From Nitrosovibrio sp. Nv4 (GTDB lineage Bacteria > Pseudomonadota > Gammaproteobacteria > Burkholderiales > Nitrosomonadaceae), in assembly GCF_900215485.1 (NCBI RefSeq), contig NZ_OCMZ01000001.1, positions 1,426,001 through 1,490,000 on the forward strand: 64,000 nucleotides of DNA. The letters are read 5' to 3'. This document shows positions 39,292 to 47,294 of the stretch, piece by piece (position 1 is the stretch's first letter; every line of letters begins with the position of its first letter). Both the position numbers and the translations under genes were made by a program. Below the pieces are notes generated by a model that saw only the letters and a list, made by a program, of their open reading frames with translations, was not told the origin of the DNA and searched no databases.

Positions 39292-40197
39292 ATGCAAGAC
39301 CTGAATGACCTCTATTACTACGTCCAGGCCGTGGATCATGGCGGCTTTGCTCCGGCAGGCCGGGCCCTGGGCATGCCGAAATCGAAGCTTAGCCGCCGCA
39401 TCGCCAAGCTGGAAGAGCGCTTGGGTGTGCGGCTGATCCAGCGCTCGACACGTCACTTTGCAGTTACCGACGCCGGCGAGACTTATTACACGCATTGCAA
39501 GGCGATGCTGGTGGAAGCTGAGGGGGCCCAGGAAGCAATAGACACCTTAAAGGCCGAACCCCGGGGTGTAATCCGGATGACATGCCCCATACCGCTGGTG
39601 AATGCTTATGTGGGAGTGATGCTGGCTGATTTCATGGTGCGCTATCCGTGCGTCACAGTGCAGATGGAGGCGACCAACCGACGTGTCGATCTGATCAGCG
39701 AGTCACTGGACATCGCCCTTCGTGTGCGGCCACCGCCCCTGCAGGACAGTGATCTGGTCATGCGCATCCTGGCTGATCGAAGCCAATGTTTGGTGGCCAG
39801 CCCCGCGCTTGTCCAGCAACTCGGCTTTCCTGCCGCACCAGCCGCTTTGGGCAATTGGCCGAGCCTGGGCCTGGGGACTGCACAACAAATCCATAGCTGG
39901 GCGCTGCATGGGCCGAATGGCGCACAAGCCACACTTCATCACACGCCGCGCTTCGTGACGACGGACATGATCGCGCTAAGAGATGCCGCCGAGGCCGGTG
40001 TCGGTGTAGTGCAGCTGCCGATGGTCATGGCACGGGACCAGCTGACGGCTGGTTCATTGGTTAGACTGGTGCCAGACTGGGCGCCGTGTCGGGAAATCAT
40101 TCATGCGGTGTTTCCGTCCCGGCGCGGTCTTCTGCCATCTGTGCGGGCGTTAATTGATTTTCTCGCGCAGCGTTTCGAGATGCTGCATGAGGACTAG
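39292..40197 (+). CDS. LysR-family transcriptional regulator
   Basis: The 301-residue regulator has an N-terminal winged helix-turn-helix (about 1-60: DLYYYVQAVDHGGFAPAGRALGMPKSKLSRRIAKLEERLGVRL, cited in part) and a substrate-binding domain with two alpha/beta lobes (about 85-295). The start MQDLNDLYYYV at 39292 matches many family members; an ATG at 39277 would add five residues. It is divergent from the amoC fragment and amoC, so it may control that locus, as LysR proteins commonly regulate the divergent neighbour. The inducer is unknown. DNA-binding residues are intact. Confidence 0.9.
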   Translation: MQDLNDLYYYVQAVDHGGFAPAGRALGMPKSKLSRRIAKLEERLGVRLIQRSTRHFAVTDAGETYYTHCKAMLVEAEGAQEAIDTLKAEPRGVIRMTCPIPLVNAYVGVMLADFMVRYPCVTVQMEATNRRVDLISESLDIALRVRPPPLQDSDLVMRILADRSQCLVASPALVQQLGFPAAPAALGNWPSLGLGTAQQIHSWALHGPNGAQATLHHTPRFVTTDMIALRDAAEAGVGVVQLPMVMARDQLTAGSLVRLVPDWAPCREIIHAVFPSRRGLLPSVRALIDFLAQRFEMLHED

Positions 40198-40622
40198 GCT
40201 AGCTTAAAAGCGCTGTCGGGGACTCCAGATCGGGTAAGGATATAAGCTCCGTGCTGCGGCGAATGTAATAATCCAGAATGCCTTGGTGATCCAAGGTTCG
40301 CCTCCCGGTTTTTGAATTGCATAAGGGATCCTTTTCGCCACAATAAAACGAACAATGAACGCATTGTTTTTGCCGATTCACATTGCTGCATAAGGGTAGG
40401 GCGAAACAGAGAGTATATTCATGAAAATGGCTATCACAAGTATTCGCCCAACGACCAGAACCTGGACTTGCAAATGGACGCTCTAAACAGGGCAGAGTGT
40501 GACGGATATTCAACACGATCAAGGGGTCAGCGGGGCCACTATCAAACGTGAAGGGCTATCCCCAGGCAATTGCCGCGGTAGGGAAAGTGACGTGCGGACA
40601 TGTGGAAGCTGGACGCAAGCCG
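40198..40622. other. 425-bp intergenic region, no gene supported
   Basis: The region lies between convergent genes. Short frames on both strands (for example 40199-40522 minus) have no ribosome site and no recognisable motif. Parts may be remnants of a lost gene, but I cannot name it. No tRNA or clear terminator was seen. Confidence 0.45.
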
Positions 40623-41789
40623 TCAAAGTGTCAGAGGCTCAACGTATCCAGTCATTTCATAATAGCCGCGGCCAGCGGGTTTACCATCGCGGGTAATGGT
40701 AACGGCGCCTTCCCAATAGACCGAGCCCGTCGATTGCCGCGAGTCGAGTTCCTGGTCGTCTTGCAGAGGGGTGAGCAGCCATTCGGTCGAGCCGGTCCGA
40801 ATGCGCATTTCCACAGGATAAGTAGCATTCGTACGAGGCGAACGCCAATTACGCTGGGGTTCGAAAGTTACCTGCTCCGGCTCGAATTTGGTGAAGCGGC
40901 CGGACGGGTCGCGGATTCCGGCATACGCCCACACTTTGCTGCCATCTTTGCTGCGGATTCGAAACGCCATCAGGGAAGATCCGTCGTCGAGATTTGCGCC
41001 GACCCAATCCCATCCTTCAGCCGCGGGATCGAGATAGGCGGTCGACCACTCGTGGTCGAGCCAGGCAATGCCATTGACAGCAATTTCCTTGCCATCGCGG
41101 GTGACGGTTCCCGTAACTTGCAGCTGCGGCTCGCTGTAGTAATAGCTTGCTTGTTCCGGTCGCGGTCCTTTTCGCGAAAAACCATTGAGGTCTTGCAGCA
41201 TCGGCGCCTGCGTGGGTATTAGTGACAATTGCAGCATAAAGTTATCCGCTGTTATGCTTGTCTCATACCGCCCGTTTTCCTCTCGCACGAAGTACCAATC
41301 GTTCAGCTTTACATTCGTGTTGCCTTCTTTTGTATAGGCCAGACCGAAACCTTCGCGCGCGCTTTTTTGATCGTGAAGAAGCTTACCTGCCGCGGGGTCG
41401 GACAATGCCGCGTGCGCAATGATGAGTTGCTGGGGGGCAAAGCGGCTCGGATTGGATCGATCGTGTTGGGTCGCTACGCGAAAAAAAGTGACCTGGAAGC
41501 CGAGCGACTTTTTTTCCGGGGTTTCCAACCAGCCTGTCGCATACCACCATTCGTTGCGGAAGTCAGGATGAGCGCCAAAGTCGTGGGGAAAGGCAAGCGG
41601 TACGCCCTGAATCACGGGGGAAAGCTGAGGTGACGCAGCGAAACCGATAGCAGCACCGAACCAGGTAATGATGAAAAACGCAGCAAGAAAACTGGCCCGC
41701 TGAAATGATATTCTCGCGGCCCTGGATACCGAGTGCTGCTGTCTGTTGGAATGATCGACATAGGCAGGGTTGCATTTAAAAGGTTGCAT
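40623..41789 (-). CDS. Exported AttH/CrtC-like lipocalin-family protein
   Basis: The 388-residue product has an N-terminal basic stretch and hydrophobic segment (about 25-50, ending FAASPQ) that should export it. The remainder is the hydroxyneurosporene-synthase/AttH domain: HPDFRNEWWYATGWL near the start, LGFQVTFFR, the central WLDHEWST and DGSSLMAFRIR, and the C-terminal GRGYYEMTGY. The family includes carotenoid 1,2-hydratase and the Agrobacterium AttH protein. It starts at the ATG at 41789, overlapping the permease stop by one base (TAATG). It is the last gene of an ATPase-permease-AttH operon, so its activity is probably linked to the exported or extracted substrate. No carotenoid genes are nearby. 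Confidence 0.85.
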   Translation of the reverse strand: MQPFKCNPAYVDHSNRQQHSVSRAARISFQRASFLAAFFIITWFGAAIGFAASPQLSPVIQGVPLAFPHDFGAHPDFRNEWWYATGWLETPEKKSLGFQVTFFRVATQHDRSNPSRFAPQQLIIAHAALSDPAAGKLLHDQKSAREGFGLAYTKEGNTNVKLNDWYFVREENGRYETSITADNFMLQLSLIPTQAPMLQDLNGFSRKGPRPEQASYYYSEPQLQVTGTVTRDGKEIAVNGIAWLDHEWSTAYLDPAAEGWDWVGANLDDGSSLMAFRIRSKDGSKVWAYAGIRDPSGRFTKFEPEQVTFEPQRNWRSPRTNATYPVEMRIRTGSTEWLLTPLQDDQELDSRQSTGSVYWEGAVTITRDGKPAGRGYYEMTGYVEPLTL

Positions 41790-44374
41790 TACCAATCCTC
41801 CCGTACTGCACGTATTGCATTGCCCGACACCGCATGGCGTCCCGATGCGAGCGCGGTCATGGCGGCCGATGCCATCAGTACCAGTGCCACTCCCAGCAGC
41901 CCTTTCCACGGGAGGCTCAGCTGCATTGTCCAGTGGAACGACTGGGGATTCACGATGAAGACGAGAATCAGGCTGATACACCAGCCGAGCACGAAACCGA
42001 GCACAGCCCCGAGCGCGGTCAACAGGCAGCCTTCCACGGCAAGCATACCGAGGATCTGCCGGCGCGTCATACCGATGTGACGTAACATTCCGAATTCTTT
42101 GGTGCGTGCGAAAGCTTGTGCTGAAAAGCTTGCCGCCACGCCAAGCAGCCCGATGATAACTGCAACGCCTTCCAGCAGGTAGGTTACCGCAAAGCTGCGG
42201 TCGAAAATATTCAGGCTTAATGCGCGTATCTGACCGGGTTCGGAGAACTCCAGCGCGTCGCCGAACGGCAGGCGTCTCATGGACGCAATCACTTGCTCAG
42301 GGGTTATGCCGTTTTCCAGCCAGAGCGCGGCATCGTTCACCAATCGATCCCCCGTCAGTCTTTGATAATCCGCCAGTTGCATCTGTACCGCGCCGAATTG
42401 CCGCCCGTAGTCGCGCCACACGCCCGCGATGACGAAGCCGGGCGCCGGGTTGGCTATTGGCAACGTAACCTGCTTGCCCGGCGTGTAACCATATAAATCA
42501 ACCATCGCTTCAGATACCCAGATTGGTATCGCATCTTTCGGAAGCAGGGCGGGTGCAATTGCCTCACCGGTCATCGGTAGGGTATTTCCCGGATCGGTCA
42601 TGTCGATGGGGCGCGCAATCAGCGCGATGCTGGGCCGGCCAGGGTCGAGCGTCAACTTCGATGAGCGGAAAAAATCAGCGCGAGCGATCCCGGGTATGGC
42701 AGCGAGCGCTTTTATTTCATCCGGCGTCAGCCCTCTCGTGTCCCCGCTCATGGCGGTCCGCAAATATATGTCGGCGGGCAGAATATGTTTCAGCCAGTCG
42801 TCGACCGACACCCGAAAACTTGCCACCATGATCGCCATCGCGACCATCAAGGTGAAGCTCGCAAGCACCCCGCCCAAAGCGATAGCTGCCTGATTGGGCG
42901 CATTGGCCAGCCGTGCCAATGCCAATGTCGTCAGTGCCGGCGTGGCCCCGGCGGTTCCGGACGTACGGTTGCCCACCGCAGAAGACACGGCAGAGAAAAC
43001 CAATGCTGCAAACCGTGGCATGAGGACGATGCCACCAGTCAGTAATTGTGCTACAGCGAGATAGCCAAAGACCGGCAAATCGAAAATCGGCGGCAACTGC
43101 GTAAACAGGGCACCCGAGGCCAGACAAAGCAAGCCGGGCCAGGGCGTGGCCAGTTTCGAGAGTGCGATATCTTCGCTTCCGGATTTGAGTGCCTGCGCGG
43201 GCTTCGCGGTTGCCGCTTCCCAGGCTGGCGCAGCGCTGCCCAACAAGGTAATGCCTAATCCCAGAATGAAAAAGACCGCCGCTGCCAGCGGGTCAAAATA
43301 CACGGTCGGTTTTACTCCCGTAAAAAATCCACCGCCAAGGTCTCCACCAAAATAATGCAGTGCGGTGGCGGCGGTTGCATAGCCAAGGGCAAGCCCGGCC
43401 AGCGAGCCGACAGCGCCGAGGGCGCCTCCCTCGAATAAAACCTGCGTCAGCAGTTGCCGGCGCGTTAGTCCGAGTACCCGCAACAACGCGAATTGATGAC
43501 GCCGCCGGACGACCGATAGCGCCTGCGTTGAGAATACCAGGAACGTGCCGGTGAATAGCGCTACCATGGCGAGCATGTTCAGGTTGACGCGATAGGCGCG
43601 CGACATGTTGGCAACACGGGTTTCCTGATCAGCAGTTTCCGTGATCTGATATTGGCCGCGTGGTTCCAGCTGCTGTTCCAGTGCTGTCTTGAACGCCACC
43701 CGATCGATACCCGGCGCCAACTTCAACTCGATACGCGACAATTGGCCAATTCGGCGGAAGCGCCATTGCGCCGCGCCAATGTCCATCACTCCGATACGCT
43801 GTCCTGTGCGGGCCCGTGTCAGGCTGCCCGCAATCCTTAGCGTGATCGTTTGAGTTCCTACGCGGAGTGGCAAGGGATCGCCTTGCTTTACCCCCAGCCA
43901 TTCCATCGCCGCGGGGGAGAGAAAAATGGCGTCATCAGCCAGGATATCGAATAGCTTGTCCTCACCCGGAATCCCTATCAGGTCCGGCGCCATGAGCGAG
44001 GCGCGAAAAATATCCAGTCCGAGAATTTTTAATGTGCCATCTTTTCGTTCCTGCGAACTGCCTGGAATAGCAACATCCAGTTCCAATACCGGATTGGCAA
44101 GTTCAACATTGTCGCGTTGCACCAGGACCGGATAGATTGACTCGTCGAAGGTGGCTTGCGGGCTCCGCACTTCCAGGTCGGACTGACCCGAAAGACTTCG
44201 GGCAGCAGCGGAAAATTCACTGAATGCGGCGGCGTTGATCAGATGAATCGCAAACCCAAGCGCCACTCCGAGCGCAATTGCAATGACGGCGACCGCGGCC
44301 TGTACTCTGTGAGACTGCCATTCGCCCGACAACAGCCAGCGGGACAGCGTCCCCTTGTTCGGCGACTTTGTCAT
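41789..44374 (-). CDS. ABC transporter permease, FtsX/MacB type
   Basis: This 861-residue protein has two FtsX-type halves: an N-terminal membrane helix (about 25-45) with a large periplasmic domain, a three-to-four-helix block at about 260-410, a second single helix near 510-530 with another periplasmic domain, and a C-terminal three-helix block at about 720-845. The RRRHQFALLRVLGLTRRQL and RTKEFGMLRHIGMTRRQILG segments are typical cytoplasmic FtsX coupling loops. Transporters of this class do not import small molecules but move or act on envelope substrates such as lipids or lipoproteins. It overlaps the ATPase gene by 4 bp (ATGA). Confidence 0.9.
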   Translation of the reverse strand: MTKSPNKGTLSRWLLSGEWQSHRVQAAVAVIAIALGVALGFAIHLINAAAFSEFSAAARSLSGQSDLEVRSPQATFDESIYPVLVQRDNVELANPVLELDVAIPGSSQERKDGTLKILGLDIFRASLMAPDLIGIPGEDKLFDILADDAIFLSPAAMEWLGVKQGDPLPLRVGTQTITLRIAGSLTRARTGQRIGVMDIGAAQWRFRRIGQLSRIELKLAPGIDRVAFKTALEQQLEPRGQYQITETADQETRVANMSRAYRVNLNMLAMVALFTGTFLVFSTQALSVVRRRHQFALLRVLGLTRRQLLTQVLFEGGALGAVGSLAGLALGYATAATALHYFGGDLGGGFFTGVKPTVYFDPLAAAVFFILGLGITLLGSAAPAWEAATAKPAQALKSGSEDIALSKLATPWPGLLCLASGALFTQLPPIFDLPVFGYLAVAQLLTGGIVLMPRFAALVFSAVSSAVGNRTSGTAGATPALTTLALARLANAPNQAAIALGGVLASFTLMVAMAIMVASFRVSVDDWLKHILPADIYLRTAMSGDTRGLTPDEIKALAAIPGIARADFFRSSKLTLDPGRPSIALIARPIDMTDPGNTLPMTGEAIAPALLPKDAIPIWVSEAMVDLYGYTPGKQVTLPIANPAPGFVIAGVWRDYGRQFGAVQMQLADYQRLTGDRLVNDAALWLENGITPEQVIASMRRLPFGDALEFSEPGQIRALSLNIFDRSFAVTYLLEGVAVIIGLLGVAASFSAQAFARTKEFGMLRHIGMTRRQILGMLAVEGCLLTALGAVLGFVLGWCISLILVFIVNPQSFHWTMQLSLPWKGLLGVALVLMASAAMTALASGRHAVSGNAIRAVREDW

Positions 44375-45081
44375 CCACTGTGATGCGAATCTGCTGAAAC
44401 CGCCGGAGCTGCCGCATTCGCCACTTTTGCCGGGGCCACGGGGTGCAGGCCGTCCTTCGTCAGCGCCAGTACCCGATCCGCCGTGGCGGCGGCAGCGTGC
44501 GAATGGGTGACAATAATGCCGGATGCGCCATTTGCCTTGATCTCCCTGCGCATCAGCATGAGGATATCGCGCGCGGTGTCGGGGTCGAGGTTGCCGGTCG
44601 GTTCATCGGCGAGTACCAGTTTCGGGCGATGTACCAGCGCCCTGGCAATGGCGATGCGCTGAAGCTCTCCGCCGGACAGTTGATGGGGGAAGTGGTGTCC
44701 TCTGCCGCCCAGACCAACCGCGTCCAGCATCGGTTCAGCGCGCTCTATCGATGCGCCGTTAAGCAGCAAGGGCAGCGCAATGTTCTGGCTGAGCGTCAAG
44801 TGTGGCAGGATGTGAAATGCCTGAAAAATGAAGCCGAATTCCTTGCGTCGCAAACGCGTTGCCGCATCGTCATCCAATGACGACATGGCCACTCCATTAA
44901 TCAATATCTCGCCCGTGTCCGGAACATCCAAACCGGCGATCAGATTCAACAGTGTCGATTTGCCGACCCCGGACTCGCCCATGATCGCCACGTACTCCCC
45001 CGCGCCGAGAGTGTAAGACAAATTGGCCAATACCTGTCGTCCGCTCGCGTAGGCTTTGCCAATATGGCGCAGTTCCAGCAT
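44371..45081 (-). CDS. ABC transporter ATP-binding protein, LolD/MacB-like
   Basis: The 236-residue ATPase has Walker A GESGVGKST (35-43), signature LSGGELQR, Walker B LVLADEPTGNLD and the H-loop VTHSHAAA. DEPTGNLD is the standard Walker B of the LolD/FtsE/MacB class that partners with FtsX-type permeases, and the next gene encodes exactly such a permease. It opens the three-gene exporter operon. The substrate is unknown; lipoprotein or lipid extraction is a reasonable guess. Confidence 0.92.
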   Translation of the reverse strand: MLELRHIGKAYASGRQVLANLSYTLGAGEYVAIMGESGVGKSTLLNLIAGLDVPDTGEILINGVAMSSLDDDAATRLRRKEFGFIFQAFHILPHLTLSQNIALPLLLNGASIERAEPMLDAVGLGGRGHHFPHQLSGGELQRIAIARALVHRPKLVLADEPTGNLDPDTARDILMLMRREIKANGASGIIVTHSHAAAATADRVLALTKDGLHPVAPAKVANAAAPAVSADSHHSG

Positions 45082-45345
45082 GACTGATTAAACTCCAACC
45101 GGCGCGCAGCGTGATATGGGGCTGTATTTCACAAGGATTGCTTCGTCCGCCCGGCTTGGCCGGCGGTAAAAGGCAATAACAGGACAGCGCATGCGGTTAT
45201 CCGGAAAAAATATTATTATTGTAACTGGGTTAGCGCTTGAGGGCAGCCCCAAATGGGTGGTAATGCGGTGTGAGGGTGATTTGTGAGCGCCGGAACGCGA
45301 GATTGATTTGAATTCGAGACGAAAGGAAGAGGGAAAGGAGAGACA

Positions 45346-45573
45346 ATGCGTCATTTAAACGCGATTAAGTCCTCAATACAGGATCGAAATACGCGATTAG
45401 TCGCAATCTGGGTTGCCGTTGTAGTAGGTGCATGCCTTGATGCTATAAATCAGGGTATCCCGTTGCTGCTGGGAGAGCCCATGACATTTGGACGCTGGAT
45501 TTCGTTTTTTATTACTCCAGTGGTTCCGTTCCTGGTCAGCTGTCACGGCCAGGGGATGAGGAAAAAGGGATGA
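45346..45573 (+). CDS. Small two-helix membrane protein, NrtS-like
   Basis: The 75-residue protein has two membrane helices (about 18-38 and 47-64). The signature DAINQGIPLLLGE between them and ITPVVPFLVSCHG in helix two resemble NrtS, a small nitrate/nitrite transporter family with a conserved NQG. A good AAGGAGAG site precedes the ATG. In a nitrite-producing ammonia oxidiser a nitrite-handling membrane protein would make sense, but both the family assignment and the substrate are inferences from a short sequence. Confidence 0.6.
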   Translation: MRHLNAIKSSIQDRNTRLVAIWVAVVVGACLDAINQGIPLLLGEPMTFGRWISFFITPVVPFLVSCHGQGMRKKG

Positions 45574-45648
45574 TTATTTCCCCACGGCATCCGCATTGCA
45601 GTGTAATACCAGTGATGCATGTATTGCGGTAGGAAGTAACGCAAAAAA

Positions 45649-46149
45649 CTACTCGTAACGTATGAACTCCTCCGCGGGCGAGTCAGCGCCGTATCGCCTG
45701 ATCAGTCTTTCAATCTCCGCGAGCAGGGCGTCGTCTTCGTCGTCCTCCAGAACGCCATCGCCGACCAGTCTTGCAGACAGGCCGGAGACAATCGCCTCTT
45801 TTATCGTTTCCAGCGTGGGCGGGTTTTCCCGATTCTCGTCATTCATCACAACGTCAATCAAACGGGAAAGTGATTCACTCGCACTGCTCTGCGCAAAGTC
45901 GATGGCAAGCGCATCTTCGCCAAACTCCTCGATCAGCGCGTCCAGTTCGTCAAGCAGCGACACGTCGATATCGAAATGATGCAACCGCTCCGCCTCGTTC
46001 AATGAAGCGGGCAGCAAGCCGGTGATAAAGGCGCGCACCGACGCTAGGGTTACAGGTTGCTCCGCATCCGGATCGTTGACCTGGCTTTCGATAAGCGCTG
46101 AAAGGTTGGGGCTGACGCGAGTGGCCACATCAATAGGATAACGGATCAT
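45649..46149 (-). CDS. Acidic protein of unknown function
   Basis: I do not recognise this 166-residue family. The protein is very acidic, has no membrane segment or signal and looks all-helical. It has an internal duplication: two blocks of about 70 residues, each with the pattern of a TL-(E/A)-x-(I/V)-(K/R)-x-(A/F)-I-(V/T)-G-L segment followed by LLDELDALIEEFGEDALAIDF or LLAEIERLIRRYGADSPAEEF. I start at the ATG at 46149, with AGGAAC upstream; the open frame to 46239 adds 30 unconvincing residues. The neighbours give no functional hint. Confidence 0.7.
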   Translation of the reverse strand: MIRYPIDVATRVSPNLSALIESQVNDPDAEQPVTLASVRAFITGLLPASLNEAERLHHFDIDVSLLDELDALIEEFGEDALAIDFAQSSASESLSRLIDVVMNDENRENPPTLETIKEAIVSGLSARLVGDGVLEDDEDDALLAEIERLIRRYGADSPAEEFIRYE

Positions 46150-46357
46150 GATTTTGTTCCTGGTATTAGGTACTCTGGCGGCTGATGATGCATACAGTCT
46201 GCGTTGCATTCTCCTTTCATCCGTTGCCGGAGCGCACAATCGTTTGGTACGACGGCATGTTCTTCAGTTTAGGTCTCATGACAAAAAAGTCAATGTTCGA
46301 TTCAGGAGCGAGAACCGTTGGATCCGAGACCTGCGGCTGAGCTGGATGGGGACAGTT

Positions 46358-46521
46358 AGCAGCCTGTCGGACTTAAAGGAAATCGGCTGCAAAAGCGTCT
46401 GGCTGGTCCATATTTCGCCGCTTTTTCGGCCAATAGAACAACTATTGGCCTTCAAAATCCTCAAAATCTGTCCTCACCCAGTCACTTTTTCGCTTCGATT
46501 CTTCAAGTCCGACAGGTTGCT
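46358..46521. mobile_element. 164-bp MITE-like element with inverted ends and central hairpin
   Basis: The ends AGCAGCCTGTCGGACTT (46358-46374) and AAGTCCGACAGGTTGCT (46505-46521) are inverted repeats matching at 16 of 17 positions. In the middle, GGCCAATAG (46428-46436) and CTATTGGCC (46442-46450) form a perfect 9-bp hairpin. No protein is encoded. The right end overlaps the stop codon of the phosphoribosyltransferase gene. This size and structure fit a non-autonomous miniature transposable element. Confidence 0.65.
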
Positions 46522-47149
46522 AGCCCGAAGCGGAGAGGATGGCGATAACCTCTTCGTCCGTTACTTGCGGGAAATCCACGTAAAACTGTGCGACCGCGTG
46601 GAAATTGATGGGTGCCGAAAGGCATACCACCCGATCCGCGTTGCCGCGCACCTTTTCCAGCGTGTCGGGCGGCGCCACGGGCACCGCGCAGATCAGCTCT
46701 GCAGGCTTCTTTGCCCTGAGCGCATGCAATGCCGCGAGCATGGTCGAGCCGGTAGCCAGTCCGTCATCGATCACAATGACCACGCGTCCCGAGGGATCGA
46801 TCGGTTCCCGCACAGGAGTGTATTGTGCCCGGCGCCGCCGTATTGTTTCCAGTTGGGCGGCGACTTCGTTCCTGATGTATTTCTCACTCGCGCCCACGTC
46901 GCCGGCATAATCCGCAAGGTAGGTCCATCCGCTTTCATCGACTGCGCCAATGGCGAATTCGGGATTACCGGGTGCGCCCACCTTATGCACAAGCACCACA
47001 TCCAGTTCGCCGTCCAGTTCATCGGCGACGACTTTCGCCATCGGCACCGCACCCCTTGGAATCGCCAGAATCAACGGATGCTTGCCTTGGTATTCAGAAA
47101 GAGCAGCGACAAGCTGTTTCGCTGCTGCAATGCGATTTTCAAAAATCAT
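46520..47149 (-). CDS. Phosphoribosyltransferase family protein
   Basis: The 209-residue protein is a type I phosphoribosyltransferase. The PRPP-binding loop VVIVIDDGLATGST is at 123-136, preceded by the flexible-loop region and by the N-terminal LILAIPRGAVPMAKVVADEL. Such stand-alone proteins are common in stress-related gene islands beside universal stress proteins. The substrate base is unknown. The stop codon TAG (46520-46522) overlaps the right end of a MITE-like element, so the very C-terminus may have been set by that insertion, though the protein ends at about the usual place. Confidence 0.85.
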   Translation of the reverse strand: MIFENRIAAAKQLVAALSEYQGKHPLILAIPRGAVPMAKVVADELDGELDVVLVHKVGAPGNPEFAIGAVDESGWTYLADYAGDVGASEKYIRNEVAAQLETIRRRRAQYTPVREPIDPSGRVVIVIDDGLATGSTMLAALHALRAKKPAELICAVPVAPPDTLEKVRGNADRVVCLSAPINFHAVAQFYVDFPQVTDEEVIAILSASG

Positions 47150-47294
47150 GGCTATCTCCAGTCATGCCCATCTTGCATTCCTGCGCAATAGGGCAAAGTT
47201 TAAAGGCAGTCTTGTCAAACCTGACCATGTTGTTTTTCGTTGCGCTCCTCGGGCCGGTCGTTGAAGCGATATGGGAGCGATTTGAATAATCAGT

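Noticed and set aside
40199-40522. Minus-strand 107-codon frame in the gap after lysR
   Set aside because: It has Cys/His/Pro-rich random-looking composition, no start signal and no recognisable family.
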